Shown here piece by piece: positions 7,823-19,505 of a stretch of 64,000 nucleotides of DNA. The stretch lies in contig CATOSK010000004.1 of assembly GCA_951812535.1 (NCBI GenBank), positions 425,074 to 489,073 on the forward strand, written 5' to 3'. Both the position numbers and the translations under genes were made by a program. The notes below the pieces were generated by a model. It ran no database searches and was not told the origin of the DNA. It was given only the letters and a program-made list of their open reading frames with translations. The DNA comes from an uncultured Dehalococcoidia bacterium (GTDB taxonomy: Bacteria > Chloroflexota > Dehalococcoidia > Lucifugimonadales > UBA3495). Numbering within the stretch: position 1 is the stretch's first letter; every line of letters starts with the position of its first letter.

Positions 7823-9127
7823 CTATCTTCCTCCCCCAAGCAATCCGGTGTAGATGCTCTCCACCGCCAGCGAATGCTCCACCATATCCGGCACGTTCCC
7901 GTCCGCGGATTGCAGGTACCCGCGGCTGCCTAGCCGCCGCGCCAGGGCAGGATCGTCGGCCAGCCGTTGCATCTCCCGCGCCAACGACTCCGGGTCCCGG
8001 TGGTTGAACAGCAGCCCGTTCTCCTCGTGGTGGACATACTCGGCCATCCCGCCGTAGTCGCCGGTGATCACCGGCACCCGGGCCTGCAGCGCCTCGTGGA
8101 TCACCAGCGGCGAGTTCTCCGCCCAGATGGACGGCACGACAATGACGTCGCACCGATTGAACACCTCGGGCACGATATCCTGGTTCCGGTACTCTCCCAT
8201 CCACTTGACCCGGTCCCCCGCCGTCCCGGGCGAACTCCGGGCCAGGGCCTTCAACCCCGCCGTCTCCACTCCCAGGTCCCGCCCCCAGATCCGGAGGACG
8301 GGCTCGCCCTCCAGGGCACCGAAGGCCTGGACCAGGTGGTCCACCCCCTTGGCGGGGATGTGGGTGCCGATGTAGCCGAAGGTGAAGGGCTCCCCCTCGG
8401 CCCGTTGCCTCCCCCGGAGACGGTCCAGGTGGAACCCGTAGTCCAGGTAGACCAGCTTCCCGGCGGGAAGACCGAACTCGTCCCGGAATCTCCTCAGCAG
8501 ATACATGGCGGGGGCGATGAAGACGTCCACTGCATCGCAGGCCTGCCGCACGTGGGCCATCCGGGTGCCCACCCACCGTGTCCAATAGGCGGCGTCCGCC
8601 TCGTACTCGGCAGCACTCCCCCCGAAGTACCTGCAGTAGCACCGCTCGGCGCACTTCCGGTCCTCCTGCCCATCGCAGACCGCCCAGTTGTCCGACGGGT
8701 TGACGGGGTACATCTGGATGAACTGTCCCCGGGGGCACATCAGCCAGTAGTCGTGGAGGGTCAAAACCACCGGGATCTTTCGCTCCCTGGCTTCGAATAC
8801 CAGGGACGTGGAAAGGTGGTTCAGGTGCCCGATGTGGACAATGTCGGGATGCCACTCGTCCAGCAGGTTGCCGAAGGCCCCGTCTACCGCCGGATGAATG
8901 TAGGCGTCTCTCGCCCGGGCCATGTTGATCAGGCGGAGCGCGATGCGAGGATCGGCGGGGTCGGTCTCATCCTGCAGGGCATACTCGGGCAGGAAGGCGT
9001 TCTCCTGCCTTGCGAAGATCCGCACCTCGTGCCTGTCGGCCAGGGCCTGCGCCAGCCCCTGGGTGTATACCTCGGAGCCGGCGTTGTACCGCATCGGGTA
9101 GCCGTGGATGACCTGCAGAATCTTCAT
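7823..9127 (-). CDS. Glycosyltransferase family 4-like protein
   Basis: A 434-aa protein with GAGGACGCC before ATG 9127. The N-terminal MKILQVIHGYP and the GSEVYTQGLAQAL stretch are the donor-independent lobe of a GT-B glycosyltransferase. TLHDYWLMCPRGQ is typical of GT4 enzymes. FGYIGTHIPAKGVDHLVQAF and ENSPLVIHEALQARVPVI form the nucleotide-sugar-binding lobe with the ExxxxxxxE (EX7E) signature. A cysteine-rich insert (CDGQEDRKCAERCYCRYFGG) near residues 155-175 is common in GT4 proteins that also have SPASM-type neighbours. It is the first gene of the coupled four-gene operon. It probably transfers a sugar to a lipid, peptide or glycan in the cytoplasm. The acceptor is unknown. Confidence 0.9.
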   Translation of the reverse strand: MKILQVIHGYPMRYNAGSEVYTQGLAQALADRHEVRIFARQENAFLPEYALQDETDPADPRIALRLINMARARDAYIHPAVDGAFGNLLDEWHPDIVHIGHLNHLSTSLVFEARERKIPVVLTLHDYWLMCPRGQFIQMYPVNPSDNWAVCDGQEDRKCAERCYCRYFGGSAAEYEADAAYWTRWVGTRMAHVRQACDAVDVFIAPAMYLLRRFRDEFGLPAGKLVYLDYGFHLDRLRGRQRAEGEPFTFGYIGTHIPAKGVDHLVQAFGALEGEPVLRIWGRDLGVETAGLKALARSSPGTAGDRVKWMGEYRNQDIVPEVFNRCDVIVVPSIWAENSPLVIHEALQARVPVITGDYGGMAEYVHHEENGLLFNHRDPESLAREMQRLADDPALARRLGSRGYLQSADGNVPDMVEHSLAVESIYTGLLGGGR

Positions 9128-9400
9128 GGCGTCCTCGGACGAATGTTAGCACACCGGCTTCCCACCAATCCGGCGGTGGACATGCGATAATCTTCATGAG
9201 GTTGGCTTCAGGCCATTTCCCTCGATGCCGGTTTCTTCCGCCGGTCCTTGGAGGCCTTGCGATGCCAGGGACAGGGGGGTGTCCGACAACCCCTTGGTGT
9301 CCGGTAAGGCCGAACCGGCCCGTTGTTCGGGGTTTCAGAGGGATCGGGCGCCCGGCCTGCGTTTCCCAGCCATGATACCGGCAACCCATGGGACGGGGCG

Positions 9401-10141
9401 ATGAAGGTCAAGAGCGGGGGAGGAAAGGAAATAACCACTCTCAGCGACTGGGAAGGGTGGTTCAAGTCCAGACGCGACCCCCAACAGTGGAAGGACGGCA
9501 GGAGTGCTTATTCCTTGGCCGATTTCATTATCAACAGGAACGGAGCTTCCCACCTGGAGTCGGTTCTGGCCACCGTCCTGGCCACCCGCGTCGTCCTCGA
9601 CACCGCGACGCCTGAAATGGCAGCGAAGTTCGACTCGTACCGTAACCCCGCTCAACTGGACCTGGGGATCTGCGGTCATACCGCTGAGGGTCAGAGCCTT
9701 TTCGTTGGGGTGGAAGCCAAGGTTGACGAACCTTTTGACGACAAAACTGTGGGAGCTTACTACCAGGCCGCATTGATTGACCGGAACATGGGCAAGGGAA
9801 CCAGGGTTCCCGGAAGGATCAGGGGTCTGGTATCGCTGTACGCGCCCGGCCGAATTGACGAGGTGCTACGCAGCATTGGGCCAATTCGCTATCAGCTTCT
9901 CACCGGCACGGCGGGGACGGTTGCAATTTGCAAGGCAATCTCGGTATTCCTGGTGCTGGTCTTCAGAACGTCCCTCTACGACGAGGTAAAGGGGGAGGAG
10001 AATCGACAGGACTATCGGGAGTTCATCGAACGGGTTCACGGCAGGGCCGTCTCCGGTATTTCCAGCGGAGTCGTCGCCCACGAAGTCGCGGTGGGCGGGA
10101 GGCCGCTGATCTGCATCTACCAGGACATCGAGCGGTTTTGA
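9401..10141 (+). CDS. DUF6946-like protein with PD-(D/E)XK-type motif
   Basis: A 246-aa protein from ATG 9401, with GGGACGGGG upstream; longer in-frame starts are not supported. The centre reads LDLGICG, then LFVGVEAKVDEPFDD, giving a D...ExK triad spaced as in PD-(D/E)XK nucleases. The GVEAKVDEPF core matches what I recall of the uncharacterised DUF6946 group. No helicase or HTH domain is attached and there is no signal peptide. The gene is transcribed divergently from the glycosyltransferase operon and lies at the left edge of the low-GC accessory region. A nuclease function in defence is plausible from the motif and location, but no activity can be claimed. Confidence 0.6.
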   Translation: MKVKSGGGKEITTLSDWEGWFKSRRDPQQWKDGRSAYSLADFIINRNGASHLESVLATVLATRVVLDTATPEMAAKFDSYRNPAQLDLGICGHTAEGQSLFVGVEAKVDEPFDDKTVGAYYQAALIDRNMGKGTRVPGRIRGLVSLYAPGRIDEVLRSIGPIRYQLLTGTAGTVAICKAISVFLVLVFRTSLYDEVKGEENRQDYREFIERVHGRAVSGISSGVVAHEVAVGGRPLICIYQDIERF

Positions 10142-10758
10142 GTGGATCTCTCGATTATGCGGAACATCTTTCCGTCGAAATAACGGAGAGGTACCATTCT
10201 CAAAAATGCTTCGTATGGAGCCCGTGCCGGAGCTGGCCTTTTGTGTGGTAAGATTTGTGGGAAAATAAGGAAGAGTGCTGATAATAAGGCCAATATCAAG
10301 CTTGTTATACCAATAATACTAGTCCCGCCCTATCCGCCAGTAAATCGTTAAGATATGTGTAGAATAGGTGTTATTGAGACCGCCTTCCCGATTTGTGTAC
10401 CAATTTATGTACCGATAAATTGACGGTACTTCTGCCGGACGGCGGGGGCTTTACCGTTTCGTTTCCCAAGGAAGACCCAGGGCCATTAGGGACGGGACAA
10501 TTTGTTTTCACACCTCTCACGCCATAACGTTAAGTTTATGTGTCTCGTTCCTAGGTTTCTTCTTGGCCCAGGTTTCACAAGCTAAATCTTGGCCTACTAT
10601 GAGACCACCTCGAATCGCTGCTCCGTTCCTTCTTCGTTTCATTCCCTTTGGGCACTCCGCCAAGGCGATCGCTGTAACCTTGTCGCACCGCTGGTCGAGC
10701 AAATAAGCTGGGAGAAGTCCCACTGGCGTCTGGCAACAACGGTTTTGTCTACAAGAAC
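10142..10758. other. AT-richer intergenic region, possible island edge
   Basis: This 617-bp stretch is distinctly richer in A and T than its surroundings. It holds ATTTGTGGGAAA at 10253-10264, identical to a 12-mer at 41914-41925 just outside the integrase. It also has short self-complementary motifs around 10392-10430 (TGTACC/GGTAC). An open frame at 10517-10723 on the minus strand has only a GTG start without a ribosome binding site and no recognisable product. No RNA gene is seen. Confidence 0.4.
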
Positions 10759-11925
10759 CTAGCGTTTAGGCCGACTGCCTCGACCTCCTCTACCAGTTGG
10801 GAAGGGAAGATCGTTCAATAACGGTCCTATACCTACGGAGTCGTACAAGGACTGGTTGACCTTAAGCCGGTCTCTTTCGCACAGCGTCGAGTAAGACTTC
10901 GGCGAAGCTGCCATCATCCCTGAGCCATTTCCCATAATCGCTTGGATTACATCGACTCCATAGTCGTTATCAACTTGTGATTTGGCTGCCGCTCGGGTCA
11001 ACCGTTCGTAGTCTGCCTCCACAGACCCTGCCATTTCCGCCAGATACAACATCACCATTTTGTGGGAATCCCCGTGGTCTGGAAACACTACTGCGATCAC
11101 CCCGTTTCTGGAAAGGATGCAGGCGGCGAAATTCAGCTTCGATCTAAAACCTAAGGCTTCCCACCCTATTAGTCCGGAAGAAACTCTTCCTTCCGATTGA
11201 TTCGAGTACCAAGCTCTTCCAAAAAACCGGGAAGCATTCTCGGCCATCCTGCGAGCCGTCTCGTTCTCTTCGACGAGTTTGTGCCAGACCACACGTTGGG
11301 ATGGAGTAGTGTTGCGCATGCCGATAGGCCGCCAAGTGGACAACAGCCGCCGCTCGTGTCGGCGAAGGTCCAAGCCGCACAGTACAGTGCGGTGGCACGT
11401 TTGCAATCGGACTCTCGGGTCGCCGAAGTCTGGGTTGACAGCATCCAGAAGGTAGTATTCGGGATCGTGAATCTCACACGCCAACGGCCTAGTGCATGCT
11501 TCGTGTGTTCCGACGGGGCGTGGGGCGAAAGTCGCCGGGTCGGCTAGGTCAACGGGATGGGCCTCGTCACTCCGAAGGTAGAGGCGCTGCCATTCGGCTA
11601 CATGCCACTCCATCTCTAATACTTTGCCGGACTTGGGGTGCTTCAACTTGTTCAAAACCGACGCCCTAGAGATGACATGGCGGCGGTCATAAACGGGCCG
11701 TCCGCAGATCTCTCCTTGTTCACTCGTCACGAAGCTGCACACACCCACGTACTGGTCGAACTTGGCTCGAAAGTCCCGTGTAAACTTTTTGAGGTTTCCT
11801 TTGCCTCGTTTCTCTACCCAATGCGGGAAGTGCATTCCAACCATAACTTGTCGTCTCGCGTTGCTTCTCAGTAGTCTTAAAAGCTGTAAATCCGTTCTCC
11901 TTGAGGAATCATTCGGTTGCCGCAA
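10759..11925 (-). CDS. Unknown protein downstream of hsdR, possible zinc-binding
   Basis: A protein of up to 388 aa. The longest frame starts at TTG 11925, 23 bp after the hsdR stop; ATG 11844 is an alternative, and neither has a strong ribosome binding site. I do not recognise the family. Visible are CSFVTSEQGEICGRP followed by RRHVISRASVLNKL, a C...C...H arrangement that could be a treble-clef or HNH-like zinc site. Further cysteines and histidines follow in RLQTCHRTVLCGLDLRRHERR. The C-terminal half is ordinary globular sequence (GVIAVVFPDHGDSHKMVM). The gene is co-directional with the type I restriction operon and has lower GC than core genes, which fits acquisition with the island. A nuclease or accessory restriction role would be speculation. 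Confidence 0.55.
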   Translation of the reverse strand: MRQPNDSSRRTDLQLLRLLRSNARRQVMVGMHFPHWVEKRGKGNLKKFTRDFRAKFDQYVGVCSFVTSEQGEICGRPVYDRRHVISRASVLNKLKHPKSGKVLEMEWHVAEWQRLYLRSDEAHPVDLADPATFAPRPVGTHEACTRPLACEIHDPEYYLLDAVNPDFGDPRVRLQTCHRTVLCGLDLRRHERRLLSTWRPIGMRNTTPSQRVVWHKLVEENETARRMAENASRFFGRAWYSNQSEGRVSSGLIGWEALGFRSKLNFAACILSRNGVIAVVFPDHGDSHKMVMLYLAEMAGSVEADYERLTRAAAKSQVDNDYGVDVIQAIMGNGSGMMAASPKSYSTLCERDRLKVNQSLYDSVGIGPLLNDLPFPTGRGGRGSRPKR

Positions 11926-11948
11926 TGACCGTCGGTTGGTTGGTTTGG

Positions 11949-15091
<3,143 letters not shown>

Positions 15092-15098
<7 letters not shown>

Positions 15099-16144
15099 CG
15101 TGTCCCATCGACCTCTAAGCCGTCGAGGAGAGCCGTGATTGACTCGTCATGCGGCAACTCGTACCAGATAGGGAAGATCCCTCTCTCAGTGAGGAAGGAC
15201 TCTCTAGCTAGTCGGTGGTCGTCGTTGACAGGATTTTCCAGAAAGGCAAAATGCTTGGGCATATTTAGATCTTCCCCAGCGATTTCATGCACAAGGCGAA
15301 CAATCCTGTCTGGGCCTAAGCTGCACCCAAGGAACAACACGCTGTTGTTGCGATAAAGAAGGGCGATCTCCTCCCTGATGGAGCTGTCCTCCGCGTATGC
15401 TTCATCGTATTCTCGGGAAAGCAGCACGCGCCCTTGCTGGTCATTGCAGTCTCCGTGGAGCTTGATTAGGAACCGTCCCTTAGGGTTTTTTAACTGCCGG
15501 TAGCGGGCGATATCCCTCCCGCTCAGGGTATGGGCGAAGGGGATCTCATACCAGTAATACAAGTTCTCCAGGACATTGTCCAAATTTATGGTCACCACCA
15601 AATTGGGGAATAGATTTGGAAGAAGGCAAACGGAGCCGCCAAGAGAATCCACGTTGTCGATACGTAAATTGTGTTCTACGCGCTCTGCGAAAAGTGCTTG
15701 AGGCATATGGTCCGCTAATAGGTCCGCGGCCTCTTCAAAAGCTGAGGAAGAAACCAATTGGTCTAGTTCTGAGGGATCACACTGGGCGTACTGGCCTGTT
15801 CTGACGAGGAATTGGGCCCACGTTGGGAGGCCGCTGGTGACAGACATACCTGATCCAACTAAAGGGATTACCTGCTCCCGCTTAACCGCATCGACTAGAT
15901 CTCGGTAACGATTCCTATTTCCAAAATTTCCAAGCAATTCTTCCCGCAGTCCTTCCTGCTGGGGTTTCCATTCTTCATTTTTCCAGTTCGCGAACTCTTG
16001 CTCATAAATGTCAAGTTCCATTGCGGCATCAAAAGGAGAAATTTCCGACGCTCCCAGAAACACACTATCAGCTTCCGTTCCGTCTGGAAGTCTAAATTTG
16101 AGTTGATCTTCAAACCATCTCCTGAGGAAGCGGTGTGACGTCAC
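15092..16144 (-). CDS. SIR2-like domain protein inserted in the type I restriction operon
   Basis: A 350-aa protein starting at GTG 16144, overlapping the hsdS stop as GTGA, and ending 7 bp inside hsdR. Residues about 70-90 read [16 protein letters not shown], the NAD-binding GSG loop of SIR2-like proteins. [11 protein letters not shown] near 190 supplies the conserved N.D, and [11 protein letters not shown] near 225 supplies the histidine. [13 protein letters not shown] closes the Rossmann fold. Members of this family in bacterial defence systems hydrolyse NAD+ to abort infection (as in Thoeris ThsA, DSR and AVAST-associated forms). No transmembrane or STALD sensor domain is visible, so the trigger may be the restriction complex itself, which is inference. 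GC is lower than in hsdM and the 5' part of hsdR. Confidence 0.85.
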
Positions 16145-17463
16145 GAAAGGGCCGCCTTTGACAACTCCCCATCAACCAGCCGGGGCAAAAGCGCATCCCG
16201 TTGGTCACTCAGGGTATCTATTGCGTCCATGTTCGACTTAACCTTTTGGAACACTTGCTTTACCACTGAACCGAAAACTTCCAAGTCCCCGAGTGGAGGG
16301 CATGGTAACAAGTAAGCGCGCAACGCCTCCGCCTGGACCCGTTGGCGACCGGAAGTCCCCGTCATACCCTGGATGGCATATGATCGGAATGTGAGGTCAC
16401 GAGCCAATAGGTACGCGAACTCTGGCGGAACCGGGAAGATGGAACGCATAACAATGAATTCCGTCGAACCCCAACCCGCCGTGCCTTCAGGCAGGGTTTG
16501 AACGAACGCAGTTTTGCCATTTTCTAAACAGGGCGTTATCCGCGCAAGGAGGGTATCCCCGTTCCGGAAGCGAGTTCCTGACGTGAACTCACGGAGCATT
16601 GGGCGTAGTGGAGCGGAACCAGTCGTTGGTAATGCTGCCATGTCCAAGTAAGGAGCTAACGTACCTCTCTTCATCGACTCCATGGGGTTCAGCCGGATAA
16701 TCTGTTCGAGGGGCTTCACCTGCCACCCTTCGGGTATCTGTCCCAATTCCGAGTCAACAAGGCGGTCGGGGAAGTGGGACCAGAGGTCCGGCGGGAGGTA
16801 GTGTTCGCGGCTTTCGAGCTTGGCGCGGACGGGGCCGAAGTCGACGAACCAATCTTGGAAGATGGCGCGGACCATCTCCTCCAAGGTTTGGTTCATCCGC
16901 TGGTTCAGCTTGATCTTGTCGTCCAGGGTGCCGAGGATGTGGGAAATGGCGCGCTGTTCGGGTAGGGGAGGAATGGGGACTTCGAGAGTGCGCAGGTATG
17001 TGACCGGTTGAGCAATTGAAGGAACTCCAACTTGGGAAGTATTTGCCAAAAGTTGGTGCTGCCCTTCCGGCGAATGAAAATAGGCCACGAGGAATTCTGG
17101 AAGGACCTGTGAACGGTCGCACCGTAGGTAAAACTGACTTTGAGACACGACGTACCTGTCAAACCGTGAATTCACAGGAATAAAGGCGACTTGTCCGATC
17201 GTGCCCCGATGAGTAAGCACGATATCTCCCCGTACAACGTTAGCGTTTCCCAGTTTTTGAGCGTGTTCGTGTGTGATGAAGTCGAAACCCGGCTCGTCAT
17301 CAACTCTAGTCCCATGCAAATGCTGGCCGCTGATAATGGGCACTCCCTCTTCAACAAAAGTTTCAACTTTGATGGATGACCCGAAAGGGCCCATCGCCAC
17401 TTTTTCGGCTACATCCTGAATTGTTGTCGTTCGCCATGAGCTATATGCCATCAACACCCCCAT
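16141..17463 (-). CDS. hsdS: Type I restriction-modification specificity subunit
   Basis: About 436-440 aa. ATG 17463 and ATG 17451 are both possible starts; the second has GGGGGTG spaced suitably. Two target-recognition domains are separated by conserved helical spacers. The first ends with PLPEQRAISHILGTLDDKIKLNQ near residues 180-205, and the second starts at about 235 with LGQIPEGWQVKPL and ends in LSDQRDALLPRLVDGEL. HsdS defines the bipartite DNA sequence recognised by the HsdM2HsdS methylase. The gene overlaps the 3' end of the broken nucleotidyltransferase gene by 23 bp and its stop overlaps the SIR2-like start. The recognition sequence cannot be predicted by eye. GC content is lower than in the hsdM part, as often seen for exchanged hsdS alleles. 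Confidence 0.94.
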   Translation of the reverse strand: MGVLMAYSSWRTTTIQDVAEKVAMGPFGSSIKVETFVEEGVPIISGQHLHGTRVDDEPGFDFITHEHAQKLGNANVVRGDIVLTHRGTIGQVAFIPVNSRFDRYVVSQSQFYLRCDRSQVLPEFLVAYFHSPEGQHQLLANTSQVGVPSIAQPVTYLRTLEVPIPPLPEQRAISHILGTLDDKIKLNQRMNQTLEEMVRAIFQDWFVDFGPVRAKLESREHYLPPDLWSHFPDRLVDSELGQIPEGWQVKPLEQIIRLNPMESMKRGTLAPYLDMAALPTTGSAPLRPMLREFTSGTRFRNGDTLLARITPCLENGKTAFVQTLPEGTAGWGSTEFIVMRSIFPVPPEFAYLLARDLTFRSYAIQGMTGTSGRQRVQAEALRAYLLPCPPLGDLEVFGSVVKQVFQKVKSNMDAIDTLSDQRDALLPRLVDGELSKAALS

Positions 17464-17755
17464 CTTCTTCTATTTCCCTGAACTCAGGGATGACAGCGTT
17501 CAGTTCCACCACATCAACCATGTAGGGAAGGTGAGATTCCTCGAAGGCGATTTCCAAGTCTCCCATACTTCGGTAGTTGAGCCTAGATGGGCCGGCCACG
17601 ACCAAGTTCAAGTCCGAGGAATCCTTGGTGCTCTAAGTGACGCGGCTACCGAACGCCCAGACTTTGAATTCATACGGCAGATTGGCTCGCAGGATATCCT
17701 GCACGATTGCGATGTGGTCGGGGCAGATGTCCACCGGACTAGTCGAGGAGTTCAT
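17441..17755 (-). pseudogene. MNT-type nucleotidyltransferase of the restriction locus, in-frame amber stop
   Basis: The start is ATG 17755, with a very good AGGAGAAG signal. The protein begins MNSSTSPVDICPDHIAIVQD and reaches VWAFGSRVT, then meets TAG at 17633-17635. The same frame continues for another 64 codons with STKDSSDLNLVVAG and LPYMVDVVELN to TAG 17441-17443. This is the layout of the small nucleotidyltransferases common in type I restriction loci. Those have GSRA.G....SDLDL followed by KVDVVD. Here the glycine region is interrupted by the stop and the second catalytic Asp is Asn (SDLNL). Both changes argue that the enzyme is dead. It sits between hsdM (91 bp) and hsdS (23-bp overlap). 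Confidence 0.8.
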
Positions 17756-17846
17756 TCTTCTCCTGCTTCTCCTGCGATTACCTCTAGAGATAACGCGCCC
17801 CCGCAGGAACTCGGGGATGCCCTGGAACACTCTTTCCGCGCTCTCA

Positions 17847-19451
17847 TCAATAGACCATTCCGGACTCACCGAACCCTAGCTTTTCCAAGTTCTCGGCGAT
17901 GGCGGCGTCCAGGCGGCGGGCTTCCTCCTGCTGCTCCCGCCATTGAGCGGCGAGGCGGGCCATCTTGTCCGGGAAGGGTTCGCCATCCTCTGCCTGGGGT
18001 TCGGCGCCGACATACCGGCCCGGGGTCAAGACGTGCCCGTGGCGGCGGACTTCCTCCAGCGCGGCGCTCTTGCAGAATCCTGGGACATCCTCGTAACCAG
18101 GGGAGCCCTCCCTCCAGCCGTGATAGGTGTCGGCGAGGCGGTAGATGTCCTCAGCGGAAAGGTCCCGCAAAGTCCGGTTGATCATGTTGCCCATCTTGCG
18201 GGCGTCGATGAAGAGGGTTTCCTCCGGCCGGTTACCGTCCCGTTTTCCCCGGGAGAGGAACCAGAGGCAGGCCGGTATCTGCGTGGACCGGAAGAGCTGG
18301 CCGGGCAGGGCGATGATGCAGTCAACCAGTCCTGCTTCGATGATGTTCCTGCGGATTTCCCCCTCACCCGACTGGTTGGAGGACATGGAGCCGTTGGCCA
18401 GGACGAATCCCGCAATACCGCGGGGCGCCAGGTGGTGCAGGAAGTGCTGCACCCAGGCGAAGTTGGCGTTTCCCACGGGCGGGACTCCGTGCTCCCAGCG
18501 CTGGTCGTCCCGCAGCCGGTCTCCGCCCCAGTCGGAGACGTTGAAAGGCGGGTTGGCCAGGATGTAGTCCGCCCGCAGGTCGGGGTGGCGGTCGTTGTGG
18601 AAGCTGTCCCCGAAGGCGATCTGCCCCGCGATGCCCCGGATGGCCAGGTTCATCCGGGCCAGCCGCCAGGTGGTGTAGTTGGACTCCTGCCCGTAGATGG
18701 AGATGTCGCCGATGGCCTTTCCCCCGTTGCCGTTTCCCGTGGCGTGGGCGCGGATAAACTCCACCGACTGGACGAACATCCCCGAGGAGCCACAGCAGGG
18801 GTCGTAGACCCGTCCCTGGTAGGGCTCCAGCATCTCCACCAGCAGCCTTACCACCGACCGGGGCGTGTAGAACTCGCCGCCCTTGCGTCCCTCGGCCAAG
18901 GCGAACTGCTCCAGGAAGTACTCGTACACCTGACCCAGCACGTCCGTGGCCTGGGCCTCGGCGCCGCCGATCCGGATGTTGCTGACCAGATCAACCACCT
19001 GACCCAGCCGCTGCTTGTCCAGGGCGTCCCGCCCGTACTCCTTGGGCAGCACGTCCCTGAGGGCGGGGTTGTCCCGCTCCACGGCGATCATGGCGTCGTC
19101 CACGAGGCGCCCAATCTCGGACTGGCGGGCTCGGCTCTTCAGATTCTCCCAGCGGGCCTCCGGCGGCACCCAGAAGATGCTCTGGGCGACGTACTCGTCC
19201 GGGTCCTCGGGGTCGGCTCCCTGGTCTCGCTCCGCTTCCAGCTTGGCGTGGGCTTCCTCGAAAGCGTCGGAGATGTACTTGAGGAAGACGAGGCCGAGGA
19301 CGACGTGCTTGTACTCGGCGGCGTCCATGCTGCCCCGCAGGGCGTCAGCCATCCGCCAGTATTCGGAACGGTAGTCCGGTGCGTCGGTGGTGCTGCCGTC
19401 GGAGGAGGTCTTTCGTCCTCGGGGATTTCCGGTTCTTCTGGAAGTAGTCAT
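17847..19451 (-). CDS. hsdM: Type I restriction-modification DNA methyltransferase subunit
   Basis: A 534-aa protein. I choose ATG 19451; the frame can be extended to TTG 19481. The N-terminal helical domain contains [20 protein letters not shown], the usual HsdM entry. [15 protein letters not shown] and [13 protein letters not shown] near residues 200-220 bind S-adenosylmethionine. [16 protein letters not shown] near 300 carries the NPPF catalytic motif of N6-adenine methylases. The C-terminal coiled segment ([22 protein letters not shown]) contacts HsdS. The gene follows the RecQ-UvrD fusion gene by 54 bp on the same strand and leads the restriction genes. It appears complete and functional. 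Confidence 0.95.
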   Translation of the reverse strand: MTTSRRTGNPRGRKTSSDGSTTDAPDYRSEYWRMADALRGSMDAAEYKHVVLGLVFLKYISDAFEEAHAKLEAERDQGADPEDPDEYVAQSIFWVPPEARWENLKSRARQSEIGRLVDDAMIAVERDNPALRDVLPKEYGRDALDKQRLGQVVDLVSNIRIGGAEAQATDVLGQVYEYFLEQFALAEGRKGGEFYTPRSVVRLLVEMLEPYQGRVYDPCCGSSGMFVQSVEFIRAHATGNGNGGKAIGDISIYGQESNYTTWRLARMNLAIRGIAGQIAFGDSFHNDRHPDLRADYILANPPFNVSDWGGDRLRDDQRWEHGVPPVGNANFAWVQHFLHHLAPRGIAGFVLANGSMSSNQSGEGEIRRNIIEAGLVDCIIALPGQLFRSTQIPACLWFLSRGKRDGNRPEETLFIDARKMGNMINRTLRDLSAEDIYRLADTYHGWREGSPGYEDVPGFCKSAALEEVRRHGHVLTPGRYVGAEPQAEDGEPFPDKMARLAAQWREQQEEARRLDAAIAENLEKLGFGESGMVY

Positions 19452-19505
19452 GTTAGTTTTCTCTGGCCCTTTTCTGAACAACCTAACCGAGAGAGTTGGG
19501 AACGG

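Noticed and set aside
7821..8855. Extension of the radical SAM frame upstream to 8855
   Set aside because: It runs in another frame of the glycosyltransferase gene; ATG 7820 with GGAGG is a clear start.
10517..10723. 68-aa minus-strand ORF after the unknown gene
   Set aside because: GTG start without ribosome binding site, and no recognisable family.
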